Assembly: GCA_047618505.1 (NCBI GenBank)
Contig: JBLHLB010000031.1
Coordinates: 1 to 21,547 of the forward strand
Length of the DNA stretch: 21,547 nucleotides
Source: JBLHLB01 sp047618505
GTDB lineage: Bacteria; Planctomycetota; UBA1135; GCA-002686595
Reading direction: 5' to 3'
Within the stretch, counting starts at the first letter, position 1. Every line of letters begins with the position of its first letter. The position numbers were made by a program, and so were the translations under genes. Shown one piece after another: positions 13,609-21,547 of the stretch. The notes below the pieces were generated by a model. It made no database searches and was not told the DNA's origin. It saw only the letters and a program-made list of their open reading frames with translations.

Positions 13609-15984
13609 ATGACCGCCTCTCCCGACCACCCCAGGTCAACCGAACCGATTTTCAACGACCGCCGCGGCTTTCCCGCGATTTGGCCTCTTCTGTTTGTGGC
13701 TTTTGGTGCGTTGGCCCTGCTTGCACCGGCGTTCGTGCACCATGTCGGCAAGGTCGAGGTGGATGCATCGATCGAGGTGTTTACCGGAGGAGCCGAGAGC
13801 GAGTCCGATAGCAGCTTCGACAAACTCGAGGCGATGCTGTCTGACAGCGAAGCCTGCATGGTGTTAGCGCGCTTCGACGACATCTTCAGTGACGCCGGCG
13901 CGGACAGGATCGATCGCATTGGGAAGTCCCTGGCCGCCATCGATGGGATCCCTAGCGTCTTTAGTTTGACCCGAGCGAAGCGTCCGGTTCGCAAGGACGG
14001 CTTCTCCCTCGATCCACGCAATCTGATCGAGTTCGCCTATTACGTCCCGAAGGACGGACGCACTCCCGAGGAATGGTCTGAGATTCGAGAGAGCGTCCTA
14101 GACTTCCCCTGGGCCCGGGATCTCTTGATCTCCTCCGATGGTCGTTGGGCCATGTGGATCGCGGAGATAGCCCGCGACTTGCCCGACCACGAAGCGCGCG
14201 TTGCCCTGCGCGGACAAGTTGCAGAAGCCCTGGAATCCTACCGGGCCGAGGTTGATGAGCTGCACTTTAGCGGCTTCGCCTTTATCGAAGCTGAGGTGCG
14301 CGAGGATGTGGAGCAGGATGTCACGCGCTTTCTCTTCGCCCTGCCGGTGCTCTTGGCTCTTGTGTTTCTGATCACCTTCCGATCGTTTCAGGTCTTCTTT
14401 GCGGTGCTGGCCTTTGAGGTGATGGGTATCGCCTCCCTGCCGGTCTTGGTTAATCTGAACGGTTTTACGCTAAACCTCTATACCGGTATTCTCCTGCCCC
14501 TGGTCGCTGGGCTGCAGCTGACCTTTCTTACGCATTTGTTTGCCTCTCTGCGTTGGTGGCACCGGCGCGGCTTGGTCTTCAAGGATGCCCTCGCGGTCGC
14601 CCTATTTCATGTATTCAAGCCTGCGGCCATCGCCGCGTTGACCACCGGGATTGGCTTGCTCTCGCTGCTAACGTGCGACGTCGGACTCGTCCGTGAGTTT
14701 GGACTCCTTGGTGCCCAAGCCGTTGGCGCGGCATTTCTCGTGACTTTTCTTCCGGTCTACCTCCTTTCACGGTTTGTTCTCCGCGGTGTGGCGCAGCACG
14801 AGTTGGATGCTGTTGTCGGACAAGGAGGAGTGGAAGATTCATGGCGCGATGGTCCCCTCGATCGTCTGGTGCAGGCAGCCGTACGGAAGCGTCGCTGGAT
14901 CCTAGGACTAACGCTACTGCTGGTCCTGGGGACGATCCCCGCCATGGGTCGACTGCGGACGGACCTGCGGGCCATGGAGTTCCTATCCCCAGAGGGTGAA
15001 TCACGGATCACCATGGGGTTGATCGATGTGGAGATGGGGGGCATGAACCTCTTTGAGCTCGTAATTGACAGCGGCGAGGACGGCGGAATTCAAGATCCCG
15101 CTACCATGCGTTATCTCGAGAAGGTCGAAAACTATGGGCGCGAATTAGATGGTGTCAGCAATGTCTATGGGTACGCGCAGCTCTTCGCTGTCATGAATCA
15201 GATTTGGAGCCACGACGCGCCGGGCACGCGACGCGTGCCGGAAGATGCGGGTCTGATCAAGGCCATGGAACTCGTGGTTAGCGGCGAGAAGTTCCTCTTT
15301 GGCGATCAAATTTTCGACAAGGAAAGACGCAGGACGACCATGTTCCTGCGGACACGGGATATGCGAGCTAGCAAGTACTTGGCACTCCTCAAGGACTTCA
15401 TCGGCTACGCGGAAGAGCACGCGCCGGCCGGTGTCGTGCTGGACGGCAAGGCAGGCATCCATTCTGTTCTGGAGTCCGATCGCCGCATCGTGGGCAGCCA
15501 AACCCGCAGTCTGGCTATCTGCGGATTGGTTGTGTTTATCACGCTCTCTATCCTTTGGAGATCACTCTTGACCGCGTTGATCGCCGTCTTAGTGAATCTG
15601 CCGGCCCTGGCTGTCGTCCTGGCGCTCCACGGCTACGGCGGAATCCCGCTCAACTCGGTGACGGTCATGGTTGGCGCAGTCGTACTCGGAATCGCCGTGG
15701 ACAATTGCATTCACGTCCTGTCCTTTTGGAATGAAGAACGACAGCGCGGGCTCGGTGTTGAGGAAGCTGTCCGCCGTGTGATCGCCAAGAAGATCGGTGC
15801 CATGACCTGCACGACTGCCGTGCTTGTGGGTGGTCTTGGCTTCTTCCTGTTCTCGAGCTTCCCCCCCGTCTCTGACTTCGGTGGACTCGCACTCGTCGCG
15901 CTTACGGTAGCTTTAATCGCGACGGTCTTCCTGTTGCCGCCGATGATCGTAGTGATGGTGCGCGACAAGGCGACTTCGAAGTGA
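13609..15984 (+). CDS. RND superfamily (MMPL/HpnN-like) transporter
   Basis: The 791-residue protein has the duplicated RND layout: one helix (about 23-43), a periplasmic domain (44-240), a block of five helices (241-391), a second half with its first helix at about 430-447, a second periplasmic domain (450-630) and a final five-helix block (634-783). The motif GIAVDNCIHVLSFW (694-707) in the second half supplies the membrane Asp (D698) expected for proton coupling; the equivalent first-half helix (LLPLVAGLQLTFLTHL, 295-310) has no acidic residue. MMPL/HpnN-like members move hydrophobic compounds such as hopanoids or lipids across the envelope. The cargo here cannot be read. The frame opens at a TTG (13471), but the extra 46 residues look non-coding, so the ATG at 13609 is preferred. 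It is convergent with the BatD-like gene, only 10 bases away. Confidence 0.87.
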   Translation: MTASPDHPRSTEPIFNDRRGFPAIWPLLFVAFGALALLAPAFVHHVGKVEVDASIEVFTGGAESESDSSFDKLEAMLSDSEACMVLARFDDIFSDAGADRIDRIGKSLAAIDGIPSVFSLTRAKRPVRKDGFSLDPRNLIEFAYYVPKDGRTPEEWSEIRESVLDFPWARDLLISSDGRWAMWIAEIARDLPDHEARVALRGQVAEALESYRAEVDELHFSGFAFIEAEVREDVEQDVTRFLFALPVLLALVFLITFRSFQVFFAVLAFEVMGIASLPVLVNLNGFTLNLYTGILLPLVAGLQLTFLTHLFASLRWWHRRGLVFKDALAVALFHVFKPAAIAALTTGIGLLSLLTCDVGLVREFGLLGAQAVGAAFLVTFLPVYLLSRFVLRGVAQHELDAVVGQGGVEDSWRDGPLDRLVQAAVRKRRWILGLTLLLVLGTIPAMGRLRTDLRAMEFLSPEGESRITMGLIDVEMGGMNLFELVIDSGEDGGIQDPATMRYLEKVENYGRELDGVSNVYGYAQLFAVMNQIWSHDAPGTRRVPEDAGLIKAMELVVSGEKFLFGDQIFDKERRRTTMFLRTRDMRASKYLALLKDFIGYAEEHAPAGVVLDGKAGIHSVLESDRRIVGSQTRSLAICGLVVFITLSILWRSLLTALIAVLVNLPALAVVLALHGYGGIPLNSVTVMVGAVVLGIAVDNCIHVLSFWNEERQRGLGVEEAVRRVIAKKIGAMTCTTAVLVGGLGFFLFSSFPPVSDFGGLALVALTVALIATVFLLPPMIVVMVRDKATSK

Positions 15985-15994
15985 TGCTAGAGGG

Positions 15995-17479
15995 CTAGGC
16001 CAATACGTCCGCAAGCTCGTCGACGAGTCCCTGCGCGTTCCTTAGCTCGGGCGTGAGTTCTCCTCCGCCGAAGCGAGCCGCGTCCATGGCGGCCAGGCTT
16101 TCGGAGGTGCGCCTCGCCAGCACTTCGGGGATACCGGCCTGACGCAATCGGACCCCTAGATCCCCGGTGGAAAGAGCTGATTCAGTGCACCCCAGAGCGT
16201 CGGCGATGAAGGTGCGCAAGGCGCGTTCGGGGGCGCCTTCGGCCGCCGCAAGATTGCCTGCATACTGCGCACGGGCATCGGCAACTTGAGTGCGATGGTC
16301 GCGAATCCCTCGCTTGCCCGAGTCCCCATCGGTTTTGGATCGCCACAGCATCCATCCGATCAAGAGGCCAAGCGCCAGTGCTGCACTACCCAGCAACACC
16401 GGCAACAATCGGCGCAGGGGGGAGGGCTTGCCCTTTCCTTGTTCTTCCGTTATGTCACCTTCGACTCCTGCGGAGGCAGCTGCTGAATCTGTTCCGCCGT
16501 CGTTACTGGTGCTTGCCTGCTCGGGGACGATCTGCACCGGGAAGCTCGCGCTCTTGTCCGTGCGGTAGGGGCCCCCGGGGGAGTCCATTAGGAGCGGGTC
16601 GTACCAGGCAAACTCGATCGCGGGGAGTTCGCCCACAAGATCGTTCCTCGGACTCAGGGTAGCCACCAGGGTGATGCTCTCCGCGTCCCGGCGCACGCCT
16701 GTGCCCTGGAGGTGCCAACCGCGTAGTCCGTCTACCCGTGGTGGTGTCATGTTCTCCAGATTCCCGGCTCCAAAGACACGCAGGGTCAGTGTCAACTCCT
16801 GGCCGACGGAAAGAGTCGCGCGAGAAATACTCGCCTCGAGGCTGAAGCTGCCGATGGCATCAATGAAGCTTGTGGGCCGCCCGGTTTCCGGGAAGCTCTG
16901 CACTTCGATGGCAGCGGCGGCCCCAATCAGGTTGTGGTCTTGCCTGTCCTCGGGGACACGACCGGCGAAGACATCGTCACGGAACTGTGTCGCATGGGCC
17001 AAGTGCAGGCTGGGGGCTCCTAGGGCTAAGGTGCCGGGGACCCTTGCAACGGCTCGGCGGACGATGGAGAAGCTCACCCAGGGGCGTCCAGAGGTCACCC
17101 GACGGCCCTCACGACTCGAACGCAGGACATGCTCGTTCAGAACCATAGACGCCCCGGTTGCGCCGTCCTGCACATGACCCAGGGGGTCGAGGAACTCGAC
17201 GCCGGGCAGGTCCTCCAGCCACGGGGCCTGAACCTGAATTGGCACATCCATCTGGGTGCGAAAAAGCTGGACCATGCTCTCCCCAAGGAAAGCCTCGTCT
17301 AGGTGAATTCGCAGTCCAAGCTCGAAGATCTCACCCGGTACAACGGGACTGGCGGGCGCGATGACTTCAATGCCGGAGTATTGCTGGATCCTTACGTCCG
17401 GCCCCAGGGCAGCTCCCTGGGTGAAGACTGGCAGTCCGAAGGCCAGCAGAAGCAGGCAGGTCAGGGAAAAGCGGGCCAA
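15995..17479 (-). CDS. batD: BatD-like membrane-anchored protein
   Basis: The 494-residue protein begins with a signal peptide (MARFSLTCLLLLAFGLPVFT) starting at a TTG codon; no ATG gives a better start. Residues about 30-320 are beta-rich. The segment TSFIDAIGSFSLEASISRAT with SVGQELTLTLRVFGAGNLEN (203-243) matches the BatD repeat, a periplasmic Ig-like domain. An acidic Ser/Gly linker (320-352) leads to one membrane helix at about 358-379 and a helical cytoplasmic tail (400-494). In other bacteria BatD is encoded beside MoxR ATPase and von Willebrand-domain BatA/BatB proteins and supports aerotolerance or envelope stress fitness. None of those partners is in the window, so this copy is an orphan. 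The divergent neighbour at 17668 encodes a secreted TPR protein, and TPR proteins do occur in bat operons; that link is inference. Confidence 0.75.
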   Translation of the reverse strand: MARFSLTCLLLLAFGLPVFTQGAALGPDVRIQQYSGIEVIAPASPVVPGEIFELGLRIHLDEAFLGESMVQLFRTQMDVPIQVQAPWLEDLPGVEFLDPLGHVQDGATGASMVLNEHVLRSSREGRRVTSGRPWVSFSIVRRAVARVPGTLALGAPSLHLAHATQFRDDVFAGRVPEDRQDHNLIGAAAAIEVQSFPETGRPTSFIDAIGSFSLEASISRATLSVGQELTLTLRVFGAGNLENMTPPRVDGLRGWHLQGTGVRRDAESITLVATLSPRNDLVGELPAIEFAWYDPLLMDSPGGPYRTDKSASFPVQIVPEQASTSNDGGTDSAAASAGVEGDITEEQGKGKPSPLRRLLPVLLGSAALALGLLIGWMLWRSKTDGDSGKRGIRDHRTQVADARAQYAGNLAAAEGAPERALRTFIADALGCTESALSTGDLGVRLRQAGIPEVLARRTSESLAAMDAARFGGGELTPELRNAQGLVDELADVLA

Positions 17480-17667
17480 GGGAGGTCTTCGGTTGGGGGC
17501 GTCGGTTGAAGTTGCCAGGTCGGCTAGGTTCAGGCACGGGAGCGGTGTGGACTTTTTGCCAGGTCGAGCCGGGTGGGGGGATGCACAATAGTGGCAGGTC
17601 AGTCGGTCGTTGCACAGGCATCAGCATGGACTGGCTCCTCTCCCTTGGCCGAAGCCTAAATGATTCG

Positions 17668-20001
17668 ATGACTCTGAGACTCCCGTCCAAGCCGCTGCTC
17701 GCTGTTCCCGCCGTCCTCTTCGCGGTCCTTTGCCTTGGTGCTAGCACTGTGGAAGCCCAGGGTGCCAGCCCCAAAGCTTCTGGCGCCCAGGACACTGGTG
17801 CCCAGGACCAAGGCGACGATACATCGCTTGTTGGGATTGGCGACACCCGCGGGCGTTCTCGTGAAGAGATCTGGTATTCACCCACGGCGGAGGATTGGGC
17901 AAAACCTGTCCTGCTCACCTTCCAGCGAACATGGGAGGACGCCCTGGATGTCTCAGAGAAGAGCGGGCGTCCAATCTTGATCTGCGTGAATATGGACGGT
18001 GAGATCGCGAGCGAGCACTACGCGGGGATCCTCTATCGACAGGAGGCCACGGCCAAGTCCTATGAGCCCTATGTGTGCGTCATTGCCTCGGTGTACAGGC
18101 ACAACGCAAGGGACTACGACCGCGATGGCAATCGTCTCTTGTGCCCGCGCTTTGGGAGCGTGACCTGTGGCGAGCACATTGTGATTGAGCCCCTGCTCTT
18201 TGACACCTACTTCGAAGGGACGCGCGTCGCACCCAGGCATATCGGTGTCGAGGTCGGTGGCGCCAGTGGGAGTGAAGCTGATGGAGCTGTGGCTGACGCT
18301 GCCCCCGAGACCTATGACGTCTACTACGCCTTCGATACGGAATCGGTCTTCAGTCAAATTGACAGCGGCGTAGCGGGTCGCACCTTCCCCCCGCGGGATC
18401 CCGGAACGGATCGACCTCTCTTGGACTTGGTGGAGAGTCGAGACATCGAACACCGACGCGTTGTTGAGCAGGCCTATCGCGACGGCGACAAGGAAACACG
18501 TCGTAATATTCTCCGTCGCGTGGCCGCAAGTAAGGGCTCACCCTCCGTGGATGTCTTGCGTCAGGCGATCTTCGGTCTGGATGTTGAGCTTTCGCAGATG
18601 GCGCGCGAGATCCTCGCGAAGTCAGGATCACAGGGGTTCACTGAGTTGATTGCGGAGGCACTGACGGTGCCCATGGACCCGATCGAGCGTGATGCTCTTA
18701 TTCGCGCACTAGAGCGTATCGGTGAGAAGTCTGAACTGGCGCGGACCTTGTCTGTCGTTCACCAGGGGCTAAGCAGCCGTTCTACGAGCCTTGAAGCGGA
18801 CGCGTGGAAGCGCGAATTGCGCAGCGTGCGTGTGAAGCAACCGGACCGCTCCTCCCTGGAGTCACGCTTGGATTACAGCACACAGCTCGCGTCCTCGCGT
18901 CCCGACGACTGGAAGCCGAGGGTTGAGTTGGCGGAGGCATCCCTGCTCTTAGCTGTTGATCCTGAGACGTCCATGTCTCCGACTCTTGGGGGTGGCTCGT
19001 CAGATCGCTTCATGCGCCTGCACCTGGAAGAGGCTCAGCGCACAGCCGTTTCCGCCGAGAGTCAGGGCGCGACGGGCTGGCAGGTGAATGCCATTGTCGC
19101 CCTCTCGTCCTACTACCTTGGGGATCGTGAATCCGCCTACGCCCGTGCCGAGGCAGCCATGGAAGGTCTTCCTGCGGGAGAGCAAACCTGGATGGCCATG
19201 GCGACCGTTGGGCTCTTCGCGGAAGCGCGCACCCACTCGATCCGCACAGCCCTGCGTGCGCGCCGACAGTGGCCGAAAGAATGGATCGCCGATGTGCACG
19301 ATGCCTACACGGTGCTGGAGAAGCATCCCCTCGGGACAGTCATGCAGGTCGTGGCCCACTACGATTTTCTGGATCGCTTTGGGATAGGGGGGCGCGCTTC
19401 GGCCGTGCTCGCGGTAGGCATCGAACGCTACCCTGACTCCTGGGACTTGCACGCGCGTTTGCGTAGTCGAGTCCTTATGGACAAAGGTGTTGAGGAGCTA
19501 GAGCCGACCTACGAAGTGCTCCTGGGAAAGGAGGATGCGTCCCCCAATATGACCTGGTACGCCGGCTACGCAGCCATCGTCGCCGGGGAACATTACCGTA
19601 GCGCTGGGGAGTTGCCCCGGGCCGGGGTGTCCTACGGGCGTGCAGTCGAACTCTTTACCGTGAACGCGGCCACCTTCCCTGACGGCTCGGATGACGCGGA
19701 CTTCTATGCTGCCTTCGCCCAGGCCGGATTGGCTCGTGTGGCGTTGACTGCCGGTCGCCTTGAGGAAGGAGTGCAATGGGTCGAGCGGAGCCTGCTGCGC
19801 AGTTCCAACGCGGCAGACGTGTTGGACGGGCTCAACGTTTCCGCCGTGGGGACGGCTAAGTTGCTGCGCGTCCGCGCCGTTACTGCGGAACAGTCAGCCC
19901 TAGTGGCGCGTATCGACACGGCACTGGCGAACCTGCATCCCTCGCAACTTGAACTGCCGGCCTTTGAAGCCGGAGGACCACGTCCCGGGGGCGGTCGTTA
20001 G
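17668..20001 (+). CDS. Secreted thioredoxin-fold / HEAT-like / TPR-like protein
   Basis: The start at 17668 gives a 777-residue protein with a good signal peptide (MTLRLPSKPLLAVPAVLFAV, then TVEAQGA as cleavage region). Upstream in-frame starts (TTG 17506, ATG 17581, ATG 17626) would bury the signal peptide. A short Ala/Gly/Gln linker with repeated GAQD follows. Residues about 75-185 look like a thioredoxin fold (WEDALDVSEKSGRPILICVN), but the active-site position reads NMDGEIAS rather than CxxC. Residues about 250-380 are helical HEAT-like repeats (DKETRRNILRRVAAS, VELSQMAREILAKSG). Residues about 410-755 are TPR-like helical pairs (LEEAQRTAVSAESQGATGWQ, YARAEAAMEGLPAGEQTW, GRLEEGVQWVERSL). 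It should be periplasmic, probably a scaffold. It is divergent from the BatD-like gene, and its stop overlaps that of the convergent hrpB gene by four bases. Confidence 0.72.
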   Translation: MTLRLPSKPLLAVPAVLFAVLCLGASTVEAQGASPKASGAQDTGAQDQGDDTSLVGIGDTRGRSREEIWYSPTAEDWAKPVLLTFQRTWEDALDVSEKSGRPILICVNMDGEIASEHYAGILYRQEATAKSYEPYVCVIASVYRHNARDYDRDGNRLLCPRFGSVTCGEHIVIEPLLFDTYFEGTRVAPRHIGVEVGGASGSEADGAVADAAPETYDVYYAFDTESVFSQIDSGVAGRTFPPRDPGTDRPLLDLVESRDIEHRRVVEQAYRDGDKETRRNILRRVAASKGSPSVDVLRQAIFGLDVELSQMAREILAKSGSQGFTELIAEALTVPMDPIERDALIRALERIGEKSELARTLSVVHQGLSSRSTSLEADAWKRELRSVRVKQPDRSSLESRLDYSTQLASSRPDDWKPRVELAEASLLLAVDPETSMSPTLGGGSSDRFMRLHLEEAQRTAVSAESQGATGWQVNAIVALSSYYLGDRESAYARAEAAMEGLPAGEQTWMAMATVGLFAEARTHSIRTALRARRQWPKEWIADVHDAYTVLEKHPLGTVMQVVAHYDFLDRFGIGGRASAVLAVGIERYPDSWDLHARLRSRVLMDKGVEELEPTYEVLLGKEDASPNMTWYAGYAAIVAGEHYRSAGELPRAGVSYGRAVELFTVNAATFPDGSDDADFYAAFAQAGLARVALTAGRLEEGVQWVERSLLRSSNAADVLDGLNVSAVGTAKLLRVRAVTAEQSALVARIDTALANLHPSQLELPAFEAGGPRPGGGR

Positions 20002-21547
20002 TGCCTGCGCCGGGGACGTTTGACGGCCTCGGCAGTGGTCGGGTCATCGGGCCAGGCATGTCGCGGGTAGCGACGCCTCAAATCCTTGCGGACGTCAAAG
20101 TAGGTTCCGCTCCAGAAGCTTGCCAGGTCGTTCGTCACCTGCTGCGGGCGTCCATTTGGCGCCAGCAGATGGAGTAGGACTCCAACGCGATTGCCAGCAA
20201 TACGCGGGGTCTCTGTAAGACCGAAGAGCTCCTGGATGCGTGCCGCCAGCACGGGCTGCTCGATAGAACTGTAGTCCACTCGGATGTGGCTGCCGCTGGG
20301 AACGGGGAGACGCTGGGGCGCTTCCCTGGCAAGGGCTTCGGACTGTTGATGGGTCAATTGGCCGAGTAGCACCTCTACTAGAGGCGCCCGAGCCAGGTCA
20401 GCGAAGGAGCGACAGCCAGGTACGATGAGCGGTAGGCATTCCCCAAGAATCTTGTCGTCGAAGGCGTGCAGCCCCAGCTCCGGCATCCACCGCTGAAGGA
20501 ACGCTACGCGTGCACGCAAGTCCACGACCTCCGGGCGAGCGAGGTCTAGCGCCCGTGCTAGATCTCCCGCCGCTGCCTTAACCAAGACGCGCTCCAATTC
20601 CCCCCTGTCTTCGGCGGGGGCGTCAACCTCTTCGAGGATGAGCTCCCCCAGGAGTACACGTTTGCGTCCGATGACCCGACGGCGCTCTGAGTCAAAGACG
20701 CAGGCAAGCTCGGTGCGCGTGCGACCCCCGTTGATCCATTCACGTTCCACAAGGGATGCTTGCTGCACGTAGGCTTCGCCCTGGCCGGCGTCGAGCTCGA
20801 TGGCCAGGAATAGCTCCCCTTCGTCGAATCCGGATCGATTCGAAAAACGCAAACCACGGCCACCAGCCATTACGGCGCGCGTGTTGTCTTCTGGCCTGCG
20901 ACGGGAGAGGCGATCGGGGAAGGCCGCCAGTAGCGCGCGTAGGACCGTGTCGTCGGAGTGACCCTTTGATCTTGGCTCGCGTCCCAGGGCGTTGATGGCC
21001 ACGCGTTCCAACTGATCCGCAACCCGTAGGCATGTCCGCGCACCGTTAGCCTGAAGATCCTGCGAGGACCGAGCTCCACGGGAGGCAAAGTTTTCAAGGG
21101 CTCGAACCCGCTCCAGGACGTCGCTCTCGGTGTGACGTGGGGGGGCATCGCGGCGCCATGGATCCCGCTCCCCCAGGAGGGCGGCGGCCAAGGCACAGCG
21201 GTATAGCTCTCCTGCTGCATGCCCAGCGACCAGCAGGCGAGCAAGTCGCGGCTGAGTGGGGAAGCGCACAAGGGTGCGCCCCAAATCAGTCAGGGCCTGG
21301 CCTTCAACAGCGCCGAGGACGCGGGCAACTTCCCAGGCTCGCGCAAGGGCCTCGGGCTTCGGATGTTCCAACCATGGAAAGGTCTCCATGTCCCGTTCGC
21401 CCCAGGCCAGGAGTTGTAGAAGCGTCGCTGTTAGATCCGCGCGCCGAACCTCGGGTTCGTCGAAGGTTGCTAGGGCGCGCTGCTCCGCGGCACTCCAGAG
21501 ACGAATGCAGTGGCCAGCTTCCTCTCGGCCCGCGCGTCCCTTGCGCT
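19998..21547 (-). CDS. hrpB: ATP-dependent RNA helicase HrpB, C-terminal part (5' end beyond window)
   Basis: The frame is open from the right edge (first full codon at 21545) and gives the last 515 residues of a DEAH-box helicase; HrpB is usually about 800-850 residues. The window edge cuts inside helicase motif VI (KGRAGREEAGHCIRLW). Next come the winged-helix/ratchet region (HPKPEALARAWEVARVLGAV, LTDLGRTLVRFPTQPRLARL) and the HrpB-specific C-terminal domain, ending in the characteristic LLAPNGRPQQVTNDLASFW, YFDVRKDLRRRYPRHAWPDD and a basic tail PRRRH. An internal ATG at 21389 is not the start, since conserved helicase sequence continues upstream of it. HrpB helicases are cytoplasmic RNA/RNP remodelling enzymes whose precise substrate is not established in most bacteria. 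The stop codon overlaps that of the convergent TPR gene in the sequence TTAG. Confidence 0.93.
   Translation of the reverse strand, partial: RKGRAGREEAGHCIRLWSAAEQRALATFDEPEVRRADLTATLLQLLAWGERDMETFPWLEHPKPEALARAWEVARVLGAVEGQALTDLGRTLVRFPTQPRLARLLVAGHAAGELYRCALAAALLGERDPWRRDAPPRHTESDVLERVRALENFASRGARSSQDLQANGARTCLRVADQLERVAINALGREPRSKGHSDDTVLRALLAAFPDRLSRRRPEDNTRAVMAGGRGLRFSNRSGFDEGELFLAIELDAGQGEAYVQQASLVEREWINGGRTRTELACVFDSERRRVIGRKRVLLGELILEEVDAPAEDRGELERVLVKAAAGDLARALDLARPEVVDLRARVAFLQRWMPELGLHAFDDKILGECLPLIVPGCRSFADLARAPLVEVLLGQLTHQQSEALAREAPQRLPVPSGSHIRVDYSSIEQPVLAARIQELFGLTETPRIAGNRVGVLLHLLAPNGRPQQVTNDLASFWSGTYFDVRKDLRRRYPRHAWPDDPTTAEAVKRPRRRH

Noticed and set aside
17506..17667. 54-codon N-terminal extension of the TPR protein
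   Set aside because: It would place a signal peptide deep inside the protein and would occupy the divergent promoter shared with the BatD-like gene.
20740..21271. Leftward alternative frames of up to 133 codons inside hrpB
   Set aside because: They are frame shadows; the HrpB reading frame is continuous and conserved across the same stretch.

Overview
The window is GC-rich bacterial chromosome, most likely from the Planctomycetota. The pointers are a secreted metallophosphoesterase carrying a LamG-type lectin domain, a stand-alone BatD-like protein, a large secreted thioredoxin/HEAT/TPR protein, several envelope proteins, rare Shine-Dalgarno sequences and use of TTG starts. This assignment is inference from gene style; no rRNA, tRNA or taxonomic marker is present, and a myxobacterial or other large-genome Gram-negative origin is not excluded. 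No CRISPR array, insertion sequence or phage gene was seen.

Layout. 1-102 (-): 5' end of an exported protein, preceded by a run of 12 G. 341-2308 (-): secreted metallophosphoesterase with a C-terminal LamG domain. 2409-2993 (-): FUN14-like membrane protein. 3169-4677 (+): membrane-anchored P-loop NTPase of KAP-like layout. 4787-4836: a long perfect inverted repeat between convergent genes. 4916-7009 (-): dynamin-like GTPase. 7333-8460 (+): Rieske oxygenase alpha subunit. About 8461-9491 (-): a decayed Wzz/Wzc polysaccharide co-polymerase pseudogene, readable only by joining several frames. 9492-9969: non-coding, with hairpins and a GC-rich tandem repeat. 9970-11052 (+): acyl-lipid/acyl-CoA desaturase, then a strong bidirectional terminator. 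11152-13374 (-): lipoprotein fusing a ChaN-like domain to a serine-less alpha/beta-hydrolase-like domain. 13609-15984 (+): RND/MMPL-type transporter. 15995-17479 (-): BatD-like protein. 17668-20001 (+): secreted thioredoxin-fold/HEAT/TPR protein. 19998-21547 (-): C-terminal part of the HrpB helicase, cut by the window edge.

How the genes fit together. Most genes are single transcription units in alternating orientation, so operon logic is weak. The common theme is the envelope: lipid desaturation, an RND transporter, a ChaN-like lipoprotein, BatD, FUN14, a membrane NTPase and a dynamin. The most suggestive neighbourhood is 2409-7009, where a FUN14-like membrane protein, a membrane-anchored NTPase and a dynamin-like GTPase lie side by side. 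This could be a membrane-remodelling module, but that is inference from adjacency only.
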